Positions 1-8,863 are shown, counted from the first letter of the stretch. The stretch is DNA of 51,830 bases from Clostridia bacterium (GCA_017467445.1 JAFTSG010000014.1:83198-135027), one strand, 5' to 3'. Numbers and translations are program-made. Notes: generated from the sequence alone by a model not told the origin.

Positions 1-445
1 CAGATACGTTAACGTCGTCTTCAATACCTGCAAGTTTACCAAGTTCCCCTTCAACTACAACTCCTCTTTCGTGAGCGTAGTCAACAACTTTTTTTGTAAG
101 TTCAATATTTTCTTCAAAAGAATATTTTGAACCATCAATCATAACGGATGTAAAACCACCGTCAATACATGATTTACAGATGTCAAATCCGTCACCATGG
201 TCAAGATGTAAGCAGATAGGAAGATCAGTATCTTCAATAGCTGCTTCAACAAGCTTCATTAAATAGATGTGTTTAGCATATTTTCTGGCACCTGCAGAAA
301 CCTGAAGAATGATAGGAGAATTAGCTTCCTTTGCTGCTTCAGTAATACCCTGCACGATTTCCATGTTGTTAACATTGAATGCGCCGATAGCGTAACCGCC
401 TTCGTATGCCTTTTTGAACATTTCCTTTGATGTAACCAACGGCAT
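1..445 (-). CDS. fba: Class II fructose-bisphosphate aldolase, C-terminus cut off by the window edge
   Basis: Glycolytic and gluconeogenic zinc enzyme that interconverts fructose 1,6-bisphosphate with dihydroxyacetone phosphate and glyceraldehyde 3-phosphate in the cytoplasm. The visible 148 residues start MPLVTSKEMFKKAYEGGYAI and contain the class II signature HLDHGD at residues 80-85, with the catalytic Asp at 82 and a zinc-ligand His at 83, and a further metal-site segment VVVEGELG near 130-137. Family members are about 280-310 residues, so roughly half is missing beyond position 1. The start is an ATG at 445 preceded by GGGAGA. The gene has its own promoter (488-516) and is probably separately regulated from the tatD/radical SAM genes upstream. 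Identification is firm. Confidence 0.95.
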   Translation of the reverse strand, partial: MPLVTSKEMFKKAYEGGYAIGAFNVNNMEIVQGITEAAKEANSPIILQVSAGARKYAKHIYLMKLVEAAIEDTDLPICLHLDHGDGFDICKSCIDGGFTSVMIDGSKYSFEENIELTKKVVDYAHERGVVVEGELGKLAGIEDDVNVS

Positions 446-487
446 TTTTTATCTCTCCCTTAAAAATTATTTTTATACATTAAGTAT

Positions 488-516
488 ATTGTACCATTTA
501 TAGTGCCCAAAATCAA
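488..516 (-). promoter_or_regulatory. Sigma-A type promoter for the aldolase gene
   Basis: Read on the minus strand: -35 TTGATT (516-511), a 17-base spacer and -10 TACAAT (493-488). It lies in the 87-base gap between the radical SAM stop and the aldolase ATG, leaving a leader of about 35 bases. Spacing and hexamers are close to consensus. The gap holds nothing else recognisable and no terminator for the upstream operon. Confidence 0.7.
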
Positions 517-532
517 GTAATTTTTAGAATTT

Positions 533-1132
533 TTATCCCTCAAATTTCCTTACGCGGAATTCTACTCCAAGATTTTCGGCAATTTTACTACAAGCGTCTA
601 TATCATCATCGTTTATATAAGTGTCTACCACACTCATAACCACTTTCGGCACATATGCTTTCACCTTTTTTGTAAAATCAAGCATAGCCTCGTATGCGCC
701 TGAAAGTTCCGGTAAGCAGATTTCATTATATTGCGCTTCATTTCTGCCGTTAAGACTTATTGAAATAGTATCAATTCTGCCTTTAAGCTCCGGCGTAACA
801 TCCCTTTTATGTATAAGGTTTGCCTGACCGTTTGTGTTAAGACGGATTTTGAGATTAGATACACTTTTGATGTAATCTGCACTTTTGATAAGCTCATTAA
901 GTCTTATCATCGGCTCGCCGTAGCCGCAGTAAACAATTTCGTCATATTTTGAAAGGTCCACCTTTTTAAGCTCTTCAATAACCTCGTCTACAGACGGATT
1001 ATGGTTAAGCCACAGGTCGTATCCCTGTATGCCTGAAAAATCTCTTATACAAAATTTGCATTTATTTGTGCAGGCATTGGTAAGGTTAATATAAAGACCG
1101 CCGCCATATTCATAAAGAATTGTGTTATCCAT
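533..1132 (-). CDS. TatD-associated radical SAM protein
   Basis: Small radical S-adenosylmethionine protein of about 199 residues. The cluster-binding motif CTNKCKFC (C-x3-C-x2-C) is at residues 21-28, followed by a GYGEPMIR segment like the glycine-rich SAM-binding motif of the superfamily. It is shorter than most radical SAM enzymes and resembles the family known only for being encoded next to tatD. The function is unknown, and the genomic link suggests a modification or quality-control role. Two starts are possible. A GTG at 1141 overlaps the tatD stop as GTGA. The ATG at 1132 has GGGTGA a few bases upstream and gives the family-like N-terminus MDNTILYEYGG, so it is preferred. Translational coupling to tatD is likely. 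Confidence 0.85.
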   Translation of the reverse strand: MDNTILYEYGGGLYINLTNACTNKCKFCIRDFSGIQGYDLWLNHNPSVDEVIEELKKVDLSKYDEIVYCGYGEPMIRLNELIKSADYIKSVSNLKIRLNTNGQANLIHKRDVTPELKGRIDTISISLNGRNEAQYNEICLPELSGAYEAMLDFTKKVKAYVPKVVMSVVDTYINDDDIDACSKIAENLGVEFRVRKFEG

Positions 1133-1137
1133 TTGTA

Positions 1138-1905
1138 TCACCCGATTTTAAAAAGTCTTTTTGCGTTTTCTAAAGTAATTTTTGCAACCTCTTCCGTATT
1201 CATTCCACGAAGACGAGCAATCTCCTCTGCCACAAGCCCTACATAAGCAGAAGTATTTCTCTGTCCTCTGTAGGCCCCGGGCGGAAGGTACGGACTGTCC
1301 GTTTCTATAAGAATTCGCTCAAGCGGAAGGCTTGCTGCAATTTCTTTTAAATTTACAGAATTTTTATATGTTACGGGACCGGCAAAAGAAATATACATTC
1401 CCATTTTTATTGCCTTAAGCGCCATTTCAAGACTGCCTGAAAAGCAGTGAAGTACGCCGCCCGTTTTTGTTAAATCATATTTAGAAAGGATTTCCATACA
1501 GTCGCCATGTGCTTCGCGGTCGTGTATTATGACCGGCATTTCAAGCTCAGCGGCGAGGCGCATTTGCCTGTCAAACCATTTTTTCTGTGCCGGTTTGTCC
1601 GTGTTATCATAATGATAATCAAGCCCGATTTCCCCTATTGCAACAACCTTTTCTTCTGCCGCAAGGGCACGAAGGGTATCAATATCTTCATCCGTCATAT
1701 ATGCCGCATCCGATGGATGCACCCCAACAGATGCATATATAAACGGATATTCTTTAGAAAGTGCAATAGCCCGTTTTGAGCTGTCCATATCCGCACCGGC
1801 ATTAAGTGCATATGTAACACCGGCATCTATAATTTCCTTAATTACCTCATCTCTGTCAGAATCAAACTTTCTGTCGTCAAGATGGGTATGTGAATCAAAA
1901 AGCAT
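1138..1905 (-). CDS. tatD: TatD family metal-dependent hydrolase
   Basis: A 255-residue TIM-barrel DNase/hydrolase of the amidohydrolase superfamily. Visible family motifs are the N-terminal metal-binding DSHTHLDD, the central AIGEIGLDYHYD, IIHDREAH, HCFSG, and the C-terminal ETDSPYLPP. TatD proteins have metal-dependent 3'-5' exonuclease activity on single-stranded DNA or RNA and have been linked to DNA repair, although the true substrate is debated. It sits three bases after tyrA and overlaps the start of the radical SAM partner. In many Firmicutes tatD follows metG, as here with tyrA interposed. Length is normal for the family. Confidence 0.95.
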   Translation of the reverse strand: MLFDSHTHLDDRKFDSDRDEVIKEIIDAGVTYALNAGADMDSSKRAIALSKEYPFIYASVGVHPSDAAYMTDEDIDTLRALAAEEKVVAIGEIGLDYHYDNTDKPAQKKWFDRQMRLAAELEMPVIIHDREAHGDCMEILSKYDLTKTGGVLHCFSGSLEMALKAIKMGMYISFAGPVTYKNSVNLKEIAASLPLERILIETDSPYLPPGAYRGQRNTSAYVGLVAEEIARLRGMNTEEVAKITLENAKRLFKIG

Positions 1906-1908
1906 AGT

Positions 1909-2991
1909 TTATCCTTTCACTTCAAATCCGTTTTCCCTAAAAAGCTTTTTAGCTTTTTCAAGGTCGGCCATACTGCCGAGGCTTATTACAAGCACACCGC
2001 CGTAAAACTCGCGGCTGTTTGAAACGTAAATGTTTTTCATATTGATACCCGCATCGCCGAGTAGCACCGCAATTTGTGCAATAACACCGACTCTGTCGGG
2101 CACATCAAGAATACATTCATAATTACGGTGCGCAAGTGCCGCCGCTTTTTGCGGCAACTTAGTACGCAGTTCCCTTGCGGATGCGTAATACTGTTCAACC
2201 TCGTCCACTTTGTCGGAGTTGATTTTTTCTTTGAAATCTTCAAGATTATCAATAAAGAGTTCCAGCATATTTATAATGCTTTCTTTGTTGGAAAAAGTAA
2301 TATCACGCCACATAACAGGTTCGGATGCCGCAATTCTTGTAACATCACGGAATCCCCCTGCCGCAAATTTAAGGATGTTTCCGTCCTTATCAATTTCTTC
2401 CGCAGTGTTCATAAGAACCGCCGAAAGAACGTGCGGCAAATGGCTTACCGCCGCAACTGCGCGGTCGTGCTCATCCGGAGTCATAACCACCGGAATTGCA
2501 CCGATTTCCTGCGCAAGTTTGAGGAGTACTTCTACTGCCGCATCATCCGATTTTTCGGATTTTGCAAGTATATAATACGTATTTTCAAAAAGGTTTTCGT
2601 TTGCCGCTGAATATCCCGATTTTTCGCTTCCGCTCATAGGATGTCCGCACACAAAACGGATTTTGCCGTTTATACTGTCAGCAAACTCACATATTTCGGT
2701 TTTTGTACTGCACGCATCTGTTATTATACACTCCGGTTTTACTTTGGATGCAATTTCGCTTATCCAGTTTTTAGCCGCAAGTGCCGGTGTGCAAACAAAA
2801 ACAATATCGCTGTCTTCCATTTCGGAAGTAAACTTATCACTTCCGGACTCAATTGTGCCCTCTGCAATTGCAGTTTCAAGACCTGCCTGACTTCTGTTTA
2901 CGGCATATATACTATGTCCCGTCGTTCTTGATTTAATTGCTTTTGCAAGCGAACCCCCAATAAGCCCAAGACCTATAATTGTAATTTTCAT
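1909..2991 (-). CDS. tyrA: Prephenate dehydrogenase with C-terminal ACT domain
   Basis: Catalyses NAD(P)-dependent oxidative decarboxylation of prephenate to 4-hydroxyphenylpyruvate in tyrosine biosynthesis. The 360-residue protein begins with a Rossmann motif GLGLIGGSLA at residues 7-16. It then shows the prephenate-binding segment GHPMSGSEKSGY and the helix H-x-P-H-V of the all-alpha dimerisation domain (SHLPHVLSA). The last 70 or so residues (VPDRVGVIAQIAVLLGDAGI onward) form an ACT domain, the usual site for feedback control by tyrosine in monofunctional Firmicute TyrA. The ATG overlaps the metG stop by one base (TGATG), so coupled translation is expected. It is not next to other aromatic amino acid genes, which is unusual but not diagnostic. 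Confidence 0.95.
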   Translation of the reverse strand: MKITIIGLGLIGGSLAKAIKSRTTGHSIYAVNRSQAGLETAIAEGTIESGSDKFTSEMEDSDIVFVCTPALAAKNWISEIASKVKPECIITDACSTKTEICEFADSINGKIRFVCGHPMSGSEKSGYSAANENLFENTYYILAKSEKSDDAAVEVLLKLAQEIGAIPVVMTPDEHDRAVAAVSHLPHVLSAVLMNTAEEIDKDGNILKFAAGGFRDVTRIAASEPVMWRDITFSNKESIINMLELFIDNLEDFKEKINSDKVDEVEQYYASARELRTKLPQKAAALAHRNYECILDVPDRVGVIAQIAVLLGDAGINMKNIYVSNSREFYGGVLVISLGSMADLEKAKKLFRENGFEVKG

Positions 2992-4904
2992 CAGCTTACC
3001 GCCGTTCCACTTTCAATTTCGCCGTCGGTTGTGCAAACCAGAATATCATCCCCGTCGGATGCCGCAAGGAGCATACCATGTGATTCAACGCCGCGGATTT
3101 TTGCAGGTTTAAGGTTTGCAATTACAATTACGTTTTTACCAACCATATCTTCCGGTTTATAGCTTTTTGCAATACCGGAAACAATTGTTCTTGTGTTGCC
3201 TGCAAGGTCAAGTGTAAGTTTTAAAAGTTTGTCTGCTTTTTCAACCTTTTCTGCCGCAACTACTTTTGCAACTCTTAAATCAAGTTTTGCAAAATCTTCT
3301 ATTGAAATTTCTTCTTTGAGTTTAAGGTCTTTTGCCGGAGGTGCCATTTCACTTTCTATTTCTTCAAGCTTTTTAGCTTCGTCAATTCTTGCAAAAAGGG
3401 CTGACGGCGCACCGACTTTAATTTCGCCTACAGCACCAAAGCTTGCAAGGCTGTCCCATCCGCTTAAATCTTCGCAGTTAATCTGTTTTAAGATTTCCGC
3501 ACTTGCCGACGGCATAAACGGTTTTAAAAGCACTGCAATAAATCTTATTGATTCAATAAGATTATACATAACGGCTTTAAGTCTTTCCTTGCCTGATTCG
3601 TCTTTTGCAAGTGACCACGGCATTGTTTCATCAATATATTTGTTACTGCGGCGAGCGAGTGAGAATATTGCTTCAAGTGCGTCCGCCACTTTGTATTCGT
3701 CCATTTTTTCTTCTGTAAGCTTAAGTGCTTCCATAGCCGCCGATTTAAGCTCTTCATCAACGGAATCAGCCACTCCGTTTTTATAAAGCTGACCATCAAA
3801 ATATTTATTTACCATCGAAACACTTCTGTTAACAAGGTTACCGAGTGTATTTGCAAGCTCGGAATTAAATCTTGCAATAATGGTTTCATAGGTTATTGTA
3901 CCGTCCTGTGCAAACGGCATTTCGGAAAGCAGATAGTATCTGATTGCATCAACACCGAAATGTCTTACAAGATCGTCTGCATACATTACGTTACCTTTAG
4001 ATTTACTCATTTTATCATTGCCGGATAAAAGCCACGGATGACCGAACACTTTTTTCGGCAGGGGCTGTCCGAGTGCCATAAGCATAATAGGCCAGTAAAT
4101 TGTATGGAAACGAAGAATATCCTTACCGATAACGTGTACGTCGGCAGGCCAGTATTTATTGTAAAGGTCGCCGCCGCCATCGCCGTCAAAACCAAGTGCG
4201 GTGATGTAATTTGAAAGGGCGTCAATCCATACATAAACAACGTGTTTATCGTCAAATTCTACGGGGATACCCCATTTGAACGATGTTCTTGATACGCAAA
4301 GGTCCTGAAGACCCGGTTTAAGGAAGTTATTAACCATTTCACGTTTGCGTGATTCCGGCTGAATAAAATCAGGGTTTTCTTCGATATGTTTCAAAAGCTT
4401 ATCCTGATATTTACTCATTTTGAAGAAATAGGATTCTTCCTTGGTTTTTTCAACCTTTCTTCCGCAATCGGGACAGCATCCGTCTACAAGCTGCGTTTCC
4501 GTAAAGAATGATTCGCAAGGCACGCAGTACCAGCCTTCGTATTCGCTTTTATAAATATCGCCCTGGTCGTAGAATTTTTTGAAAATTCTCTGTACGGCTT
4601 TAACGTGATAATCGTCTGTTGTTCTTATGAACTTGTCGTAGCTTGTGTTCATAAGGTCCCAAATATCACGGATTTCGCCCGCAACACCATCAACATATTT
4701 CTGGGGCTCGATACCCTGCTCATCAGCAAGCTGCTGAATTTTCTGACCATGCTCGTCCGTTCCTGTAAGGAAGAACACGTCATATCCTCTTTCTCTTTTA
4801 TATCTTGCAATTGCGTCAGTAAGTACAACCTCATAGGTATTACCTATATGCGGTTTTCTTGATGTATACGCAATCGCTGTGGTTATATAAAATTTTTCAC
4901 TCAC
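2991..4904 (-). CDS. metG: Methionyl-tRNA synthetase with C-terminal tRNA-binding domain
   Basis: Charges tRNA-Met with methionine in the cytoplasm. The 637-residue protein has the class I signature HIGN (KPHIGNTYE, near residue 20) and KMSKSKGNV near residue 300. Its zinc knuckle has two Cys pairs (CVPC ... CCPDCG, about 127-147). The last 110 residues (FAKLDLRVAKVVAAEKVEKA onward) form the EMAP II/Trbp111-type tRNA-binding domain that gives dimerisation. The apparent start is GTG at 4904, with AAAGGGTGA upstream. It lies inside the operon with a 17-base gap to murD, so there is no room for a T-box or other leader. Length and architecture are typical. Confidence 0.97.
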   Translation of the reverse strand: MSEKFYITTAIAYTSRKPHIGNTYEVVLTDAIARYKRERGYDVFFLTGTDEHGQKIQQLADEQGIEPQKYVDGVAGEIRDIWDLMNTSYDKFIRTTDDYHVKAVQRIFKKFYDQGDIYKSEYEGWYCVPCESFFTETQLVDGCCPDCGRKVEKTKEESYFFKMSKYQDKLLKHIEENPDFIQPESRKREMVNNFLKPGLQDLCVSRTSFKWGIPVEFDDKHVVYVWIDALSNYITALGFDGDGGGDLYNKYWPADVHVIGKDILRFHTIYWPIMLMALGQPLPKKVFGHPWLLSGNDKMSKSKGNVMYADDLVRHFGVDAIRYYLLSEMPFAQDGTITYETIIARFNSELANTLGNLVNRSVSMVNKYFDGQLYKNGVADSVDEELKSAAMEALKLTEEKMDEYKVADALEAIFSLARRSNKYIDETMPWSLAKDESGKERLKAVMYNLIESIRFIAVLLKPFMPSASAEILKQINCEDLSGWDSLASFGAVGEIKVGAPSALFARIDEAKKLEEIESEMAPPAKDLKLKEEISIEDFAKLDLRVAKVVAAEKVEKADKLLKLTLDLAGNTRTIVSGIAKSYKPEDMVGKNVIVIANLKPAKIRGVESHGMLLAASDGDDILVCTTDGEIESGTAVS

Positions 4905-4921
4905 CTAAATCACCCTTTATC

Positions 4922-6286
4922 TTAAATTTCGTTTATTATCTGTTTGAATAAGTTGCCGCGCTCTTCAAAGTTTTTGAACAAATCAAACGAAGCGCACGCC
5001 GGCGAAAGAACAACAACGTCGCCTTTCTTTGCCGTTTCGTAAGCGGCTAAAACCGCCTCTTTAAAGTCGCTGCAAACGGAAGTCGGAACGCCGCCCGCTG
5101 CTTCTACCGCCGCTTTTATTTTATCCGCCGTATGGCCTACAAGCACAAGGTTTTTTACTTTTTTACAAATAAGCTCTCCAAGGTCATCAAACGGGATTTT
5201 TTTATCGTATCCGCCGGCAATAAGTATTATCTTTTTATCAAAAGAATTAAGTGCCGCCGTTGTTCTGCTCGGGCTTGATGCAATAGAATCGTTATAAAAC
5301 TTAACGTCGCCAACTTCCCTTACAAACTCAATTCTGTGCGGGACGCCGCCAAAGCCAAGCGCAACCTCTTTTATGGTTTCAGGTTTAACAAAATTCTTAA
5401 CCGCTGCCGCCATTGCCATATAATTTTCAACGTTATGCTCACCGGGAAGTCTTATGTCGGATTTTTCCATAATCTTTTCCGTTTTGCCATCCGAAACATA
5501 AACAATATCATTTCCATGGAGCATTACACCGTTTTCAACTATGCCCGTTCTTGAAAACTTACGTACACCAGCCGCTGATTCTTTATCAAGCTGGTCGGTA
5601 ACATCATTATCATGGTTAAGTACAAGTGTATTTTCGCCGGACTGAAACTTAAATATGTTTTTCTTTGCTTCCAGGTACTCATCCAAATCCGTATGCCAGT
5701 CAAGATGGTTCGGTGCAAGATTTGTAATAACCGCAACGTCGGGCGATTTTTTCATTGTATAGAGTTGAAAACTTGAAAGCTCGAGCACCGCCATATCGTT
5801 CGCTGTAATTTTTTCAATATCACCTATAAGCGGCCGACCTATGTTACCGCCGAGATGGCAGGTATATCCTGCTTTTTTAAGCGTTTCATAAATAAGCGTT
5901 GTTGTGGTGGTTTTCCCGTCGCTTCCCGTAACTGCAACTATTTTGCAGGGACAAAGCTCGAAAAACAGTTCCATTTCACTTGTTACAACACTGCCTTTTT
6001 TTCGTGCCTCAACAAGCTCTTTTACATCGGGGCGCATACCCGGTGTTTTGAATATAATTTCAAAATCAAGATTTTTAAGATAATCTTCGCCGCAGATAAG
6101 TGTTACCCCAAGACTTTCAAGCTTTTTTGCAACCTCGCCAAGTTCGGATTTTGCTTTTTTATCGCACGCGGTTACGTTTGCACCGCACGAAAGCAAAAAC
6201 TCGATAAGCGGTACGTTGCTTACACCAATACCAATAGCGCACACACGCTTACCACACACAAACTGTTTGTATTCGTTAAGTGTCAT
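4922..6286 (-). CDS. murD: UDP-N-acetylmuramoylalanine--D-glutamate ligase
   Basis: Adds D-glutamate to UDP-MurNAc-L-Ala in cytoplasmic peptidoglycan precursor synthesis. The 454 residues follow the Mur ligase plan. An N-terminal Rossmann-like domain comes first (CAIGIGVSNVPLIEFLLSCG). The central ATPase carries P-loop VTGSDGKTTTTT near 115, the family segments LELSSFQL and NHLDWH, and the H-x-x-N-x-x-A-A helix (EHNVENYMAMAAA). The C-terminal domain ends in LSPACASFDLFKNFEERG, the D-Glu binding end of MurD. It is isolated from a dcw cluster and sits instead between metG and the ireB-like gene. Identification is firm. Confidence 0.97.
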   Translation of the reverse strand: MTLNEYKQFVCGKRVCAIGIGVSNVPLIEFLLSCGANVTACDKKAKSELGEVAKKLESLGVTLICGEDYLKNLDFEIIFKTPGMRPDVKELVEARKKGSVVTSEMELFFELCPCKIVAVTGSDGKTTTTTLIYETLKKAGYTCHLGGNIGRPLIGDIEKITANDMAVLELSSFQLYTMKKSPDVAVITNLAPNHLDWHTDLDEYLEAKKNIFKFQSGENTLVLNHDNDVTDQLDKESAAGVRKFSRTGIVENGVMLHGNDIVYVSDGKTEKIMEKSDIRLPGEHNVENYMAMAAAVKNFVKPETIKEVALGFGGVPHRIEFVREVGDVKFYNDSIASSPSRTTAALNSFDKKIILIAGGYDKKIPFDDLGELICKKVKNLVLVGHTADKIKAAVEAAGGVPTSVCSDFKEAVLAAYETAKKGDVVVLSPACASFDLFKNFEERGNLFKQIINEI

Positions 6287-6307
6287 TTAAATTCCCCCGA
6301 AGCTTAC

Positions 6308-6559
6308 TTAAAACTTTTCTACGTAGCTTTTTACGAATTCTTCAAGAAGCTCGTCACGTTCAATTTTTGTTATGAGCGCTCTTGCTCCCTGATGGCTTGT
6401 AATATAGCTTGGGTCGCCGGACATAATGTATCCTACAATCTGGCTTACAGGGTTGTACCCTTTTTCTTTAAGCGCACCGTAAACGGATTCCATAATAAAC
6501 TCAACCTTGTTTTGTTTGTCGTTTTTACTGTGCAGAATTGTGTTGTCCATATTTTCCAT
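6308..6559 (-). CDS. ireB: IreB family regulatory phosphoprotein
   Basis: An 83-residue small protein of the IreB (former DUF965) family. The conserved core is visible: [28 protein letters not shown], then [21 protein letters not shown]. In enterococci IreB is a substrate of the PASTA Ser/Thr kinase IreK and acts as a negative regulator of cephalosporin resistance. N-terminal threonines are the phosphosites there, and a Thr is present here at residue 7. The usual neighbours are alaS and ruvX. Here it lies 21 bases before murD, which suggests a link between kinase signalling and wall precursor synthesis. That link is inference from position only. Confidence 0.85.
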   Translation of the reverse strand: MENMDNTILHSKNDKQNKVEFIMESVYGALKEKGYNPVSQIVGYIMSGDPSYITSHQGARALITKIERDELLEEFVKSYVEKF

Positions 6560-6576
6560 ATTACACCTGCTCCTTC

Positions 6577-6942
6577 CTAATGCTGATGGGTAAAATACCC
6601 TTCTAAATTAAGGTATAATCCCCAGCCGTTTTCTTCTTTTTCTGCCGGTTTAAATCCCAGCGTTTTAAAGTATTCATCTTTTGTTCCTGTTTTTGCATAC
6701 ACGTCAAGTATGCCGTGCAGTTCAAGGAAATTAAGTACAGCTTTTCCCATTACATTTTCCATTTCGGTTTTGTCTGTTTTCATATCTTCAAAAAAACCTT
6801 TGCCACCTTCTATGTCAAAACTTGCCGCACCCGTTATACCCTCTTCCTCGTAGCACGCAAGAATCATTCCTTTTGTGTCCGTATTAAGATATGCTTTTAC
6901 TTTATCAAGATCATCCTTAAGTATGGGAATTATCTTAAACAT
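6577..6942 (-). CDS. Small GNAT-like protein of unknown function
   Basis: A 121-residue protein I do not recognise with certainty. The strand/helix pattern and the C-terminal segment [19 protein letters not shown] (alpha-helix then LGF) resemble the end of a GCN5-related N-acetyltransferase fold. The normal acetyl-CoA motif (Q/R-x-x-G-x-G/A) is not evident, so it may be a degenerate GNAT or only a structural relative. No signal peptide or membrane segment is seen. It begins at an ATG with GGTGAG upstream and sits one base after rluB and 17 bases before ireB, so it is a co-transcribed member of this housekeeping operon. Confidence 0.6.
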   Translation of the reverse strand: MFKIIPILKDDLDKVKAYLNTDTKGMILACYEEEGITGAASFDIEGGKGFFEDMKTDKTEMENVMGKAVLNFLELHGILDVYAKTGTKDEYFKTLGFKPAEKEENGWGLYLNLEGYFTHQH

Positions 6943-6943
6943 T

Positions 6944-7657
6944 TTATCTCACCAACCTGTTTATTTCTTCTTCGCGAAGATGCCTCCACCTGCCAAGCGG
7001 CAGATTACCAAGCATAATCGGTCCTATTTGTACACGTTTAAGGCTTATAACCGGATGCCCCACGGCATCAAGCATTCGCCTTACCTGCCTTTTTTTGCCT
7101 TCGCCTATTTCTATTTTAACCGTTGACACGTTCTGGTTTCCTTTAACAAGCTCCGCTTTTCCGGGGCGGGTAACATAGTCGCCTATATCCACACCTGCCG
7201 CAAGTGTCTTAAGCGTAGCTAAGCTTGGCATACCCTTAACCTGTGCAATATACACCTTTGTCATATTTTTTGACGGGTGCATAACGTGGTTTGCAAACTC
7301 GCCGTCGTTCGTAAGAAGGAGAAGTCCTTCCGTATCGGCGTCAAGTCTGCCAACGGGATAAATCCTTGCCGAAAGCTCGGTTACAAGATCCATAACGGTA
7401 TGTCTGCCGTGTGTGTCCTGTGCTGTCGTTATGTATCCCGACGGTTTATTAAGCATTATATAATATTTCTTTTCATTTAACCTTATCAGCTCGCCGCCTA
7501 CCTCAACCTTATCGTAGTCGGGGTCTATTTTTGTGCCAAGCTCGGTTACTGTTTTGCCGTTTACCTTAACCTTGCCTTCGGCTATCATTTCTTCTGCATG
7601 ACGTCTTGAGCAAACACCTGCGTTTGCCATAAACTTCTGCAGTCTTATCTCTTGCAT
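6944..7657 (-). CDS. rluB: 23S rRNA pseudouridine synthase, RsuA/RluB family
   Basis: Isomerises a uridine in 23S rRNA, probably the RluB site in helix 89 by analogy with Bacillus; the exact site cannot be read from the sequence. The 237 residues start MQEIRLQKFMANAGVCSRRH, an S4 RNA-binding domain. The catalytic domain follows with VGRLDADTEGLLLLTNDGE, where the Asp of GRLD is the nucleophile, and the GKKRQVRRM motif. The frame extends 15 codons further upstream into dacF, but the ATG at 7657 has GGAG nine bases ahead and matches the family N-terminus. It follows dacF by one base, and the scpAB/dacF/rluB grouping is conserved in Firmicutes. Confidence 0.92.
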   Translation of the reverse strand: MQEIRLQKFMANAGVCSRRHAEEMIAEGKVKVNGKTVTELGTKIDPDYDKVEVGGELIRLNEKKYYIMLNKPSGYITTAQDTHGRHTVMDLVTELSARIYPVGRLDADTEGLLLLTNDGEFANHVMHPSKNMTKVYIAQVKGMPSLATLKTLAAGVDIGDYVTRPGKAELVKGNQNVSTVKIEIGEGKKRQVRRMLDAVGHPVISLKRVQIGPIMLGNLPLGRWRHLREEEINRLVR

Positions 7658-7658
7658 T

Positions 7659-8807
7659 TTACTCAACTCCAAAAAGTGCCAGTATAATTTCCCATATAAC
7701 AACTATAATATTTTTATTTTTCTTTTCTACATTGTCCGACGTTACAACCGGTACCTGCACACTAAATCCGTTTTCAAACGTAACGGACGCCTGCCCCATA
7801 TCCTGACCGCTTGCAACCGGTGCATCAAGTATCCTTTGCTGAACGTCAATCTTTTTGCCTGCCTGTGTGCCATTTTTTACCGGAACATAAACATCCGCCG
7901 CAGTAACAACAGCAACCTCGTTATACTCCCCGCCTTTTACACGGAACGTACCTAGTCCGTCACCTTTAGAGATGACTTTCCGCAGGGTGTATGCACCAAA
8001 CACCTCGTCGTACATATTCATATGCTCATTCCAGTCTTCTTTTGTGCTGTTAAGCGTAACCGCAATTACCCTCCAGCCATCTTTTGATGCAGAAGACACA
8101 AGTGTTCTTCCTGTTTCGGGTGTAAATCCTGGTTTACCGCCATCGGCATAATCATACATACCAAGCAGTTTATTCGCATTGTATATTACCCTTGCCTCGC
8201 GTTCTTCCGGCGGGGTTTCGGTATATACTGATGTCCCCGTAATTTTTACAAAATCCGGATTTTGCATACAGTATCTGAAAATAAGTGCAAGCTCGTATGC
8301 CGTTGTATAATGAGTATCGGCATAAAGTCCGTGCGGATTTTCAAAATGTGTATTTGTAAGTCCAAGCTCGGCAGCTTTATTATTCATAAGCTTGACAAAC
8401 TCCGCTTCGCTACCCGAAATATGCTGTGCAATTGCAACCGCTGCATCGTTACCTGATTTCAGCAGAAGTCCATATACAAGTGTTTCAAGCGTAACTTTTT
8501 CGTTTGGATTAAGATATATACTTGACCCTTCAATCCCCGAAGCACTCGGATGGATTGTTACAACATCGGTTAAATTTCCGTGTTCAAGAGCAAGTATTCC
8601 CGTCATTATTTTTGTTGTGCTTGCCATACCCATAGGCGTATTGTAGTTTCTGCCCATAAGCACGGTGCCACTCATACTGTCAATTGCAATTGCCGCCTGT
8701 GCGCTTCCGGTTTCCCCTTCCGCGTGCACGCAGCTTATCATCATAGTTAGTACAAGCAGACAAACAATAATTCTTTTTAACACCTTTATACCGACCTTTC
8801 TACTCAT
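7659..8807 (-). CDS. dacF: D-alanyl-D-alanine carboxypeptidase (DacF/PBP5 type)
   Basis: Secreted penicillin-binding protein that trims the terminal D-Ala from peptidoglycan stem peptides, likely on the outer membrane face and possibly the forespore. A signal peptide (KRIIVCLLVLTMMISCVHA) is followed by the S11 peptidase domain. The SxxK motif is S63-T-T-K66 and the SGN motif is S118-G-N. The third motif reads K225-P-G instead of the usual K-T-G. A C-terminal domain (about 275-360) ends in a hydrophobic helix (IIVVIWEIILALFG) that could anchor it. ATG at 8807 is used here. A GTG at codon 9 with AAAGG upstream would give a more compact signal peptide (LKRIIVCLLV) and is a real alternative. The KPG change may affect activity. 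Confidence 0.92.
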   Translation of the reverse strand: MSRKVGIKVLKRIIVCLLVLTMMISCVHAEGETGSAQAAIAIDSMSGTVLMGRNYNTPMGMASTTKIMTGILALEHGNLTDVVTIHPSASGIEGSSIYLNPNEKVTLETLVYGLLLKSGNDAAVAIAQHISGSEAEFVKLMNNKAAELGLTNTHFENPHGLYADTHYTTAYELALIFRYCMQNPDFVKITGTSVYTETPPEEREARVIYNANKLLGMYDYADGGKPGFTPETGRTLVSSASKDGWRVIAVTLNSTKEDWNEHMNMYDEVFGAYTLRKVISKGDGLGTFRVKGGEYNEVAVVTAADVYVPVKNGTQAGKKIDVQQRILDAPVASGQDMGQASVTFENGFSVQVPVVTSDNVEKKNKNIIVVIWEIILALFGVE

Positions 8808-8863
8808 AAATTATATCTAAATAATTTTATGAATAACGAGTAGTTTAATATTCCTTTAAGGTG

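Noticed and set aside
4905-4921. T-box leader for metG
   Set aside because: The gap to murD is 17 bases, too short for any leader; metG is internal to the operon.
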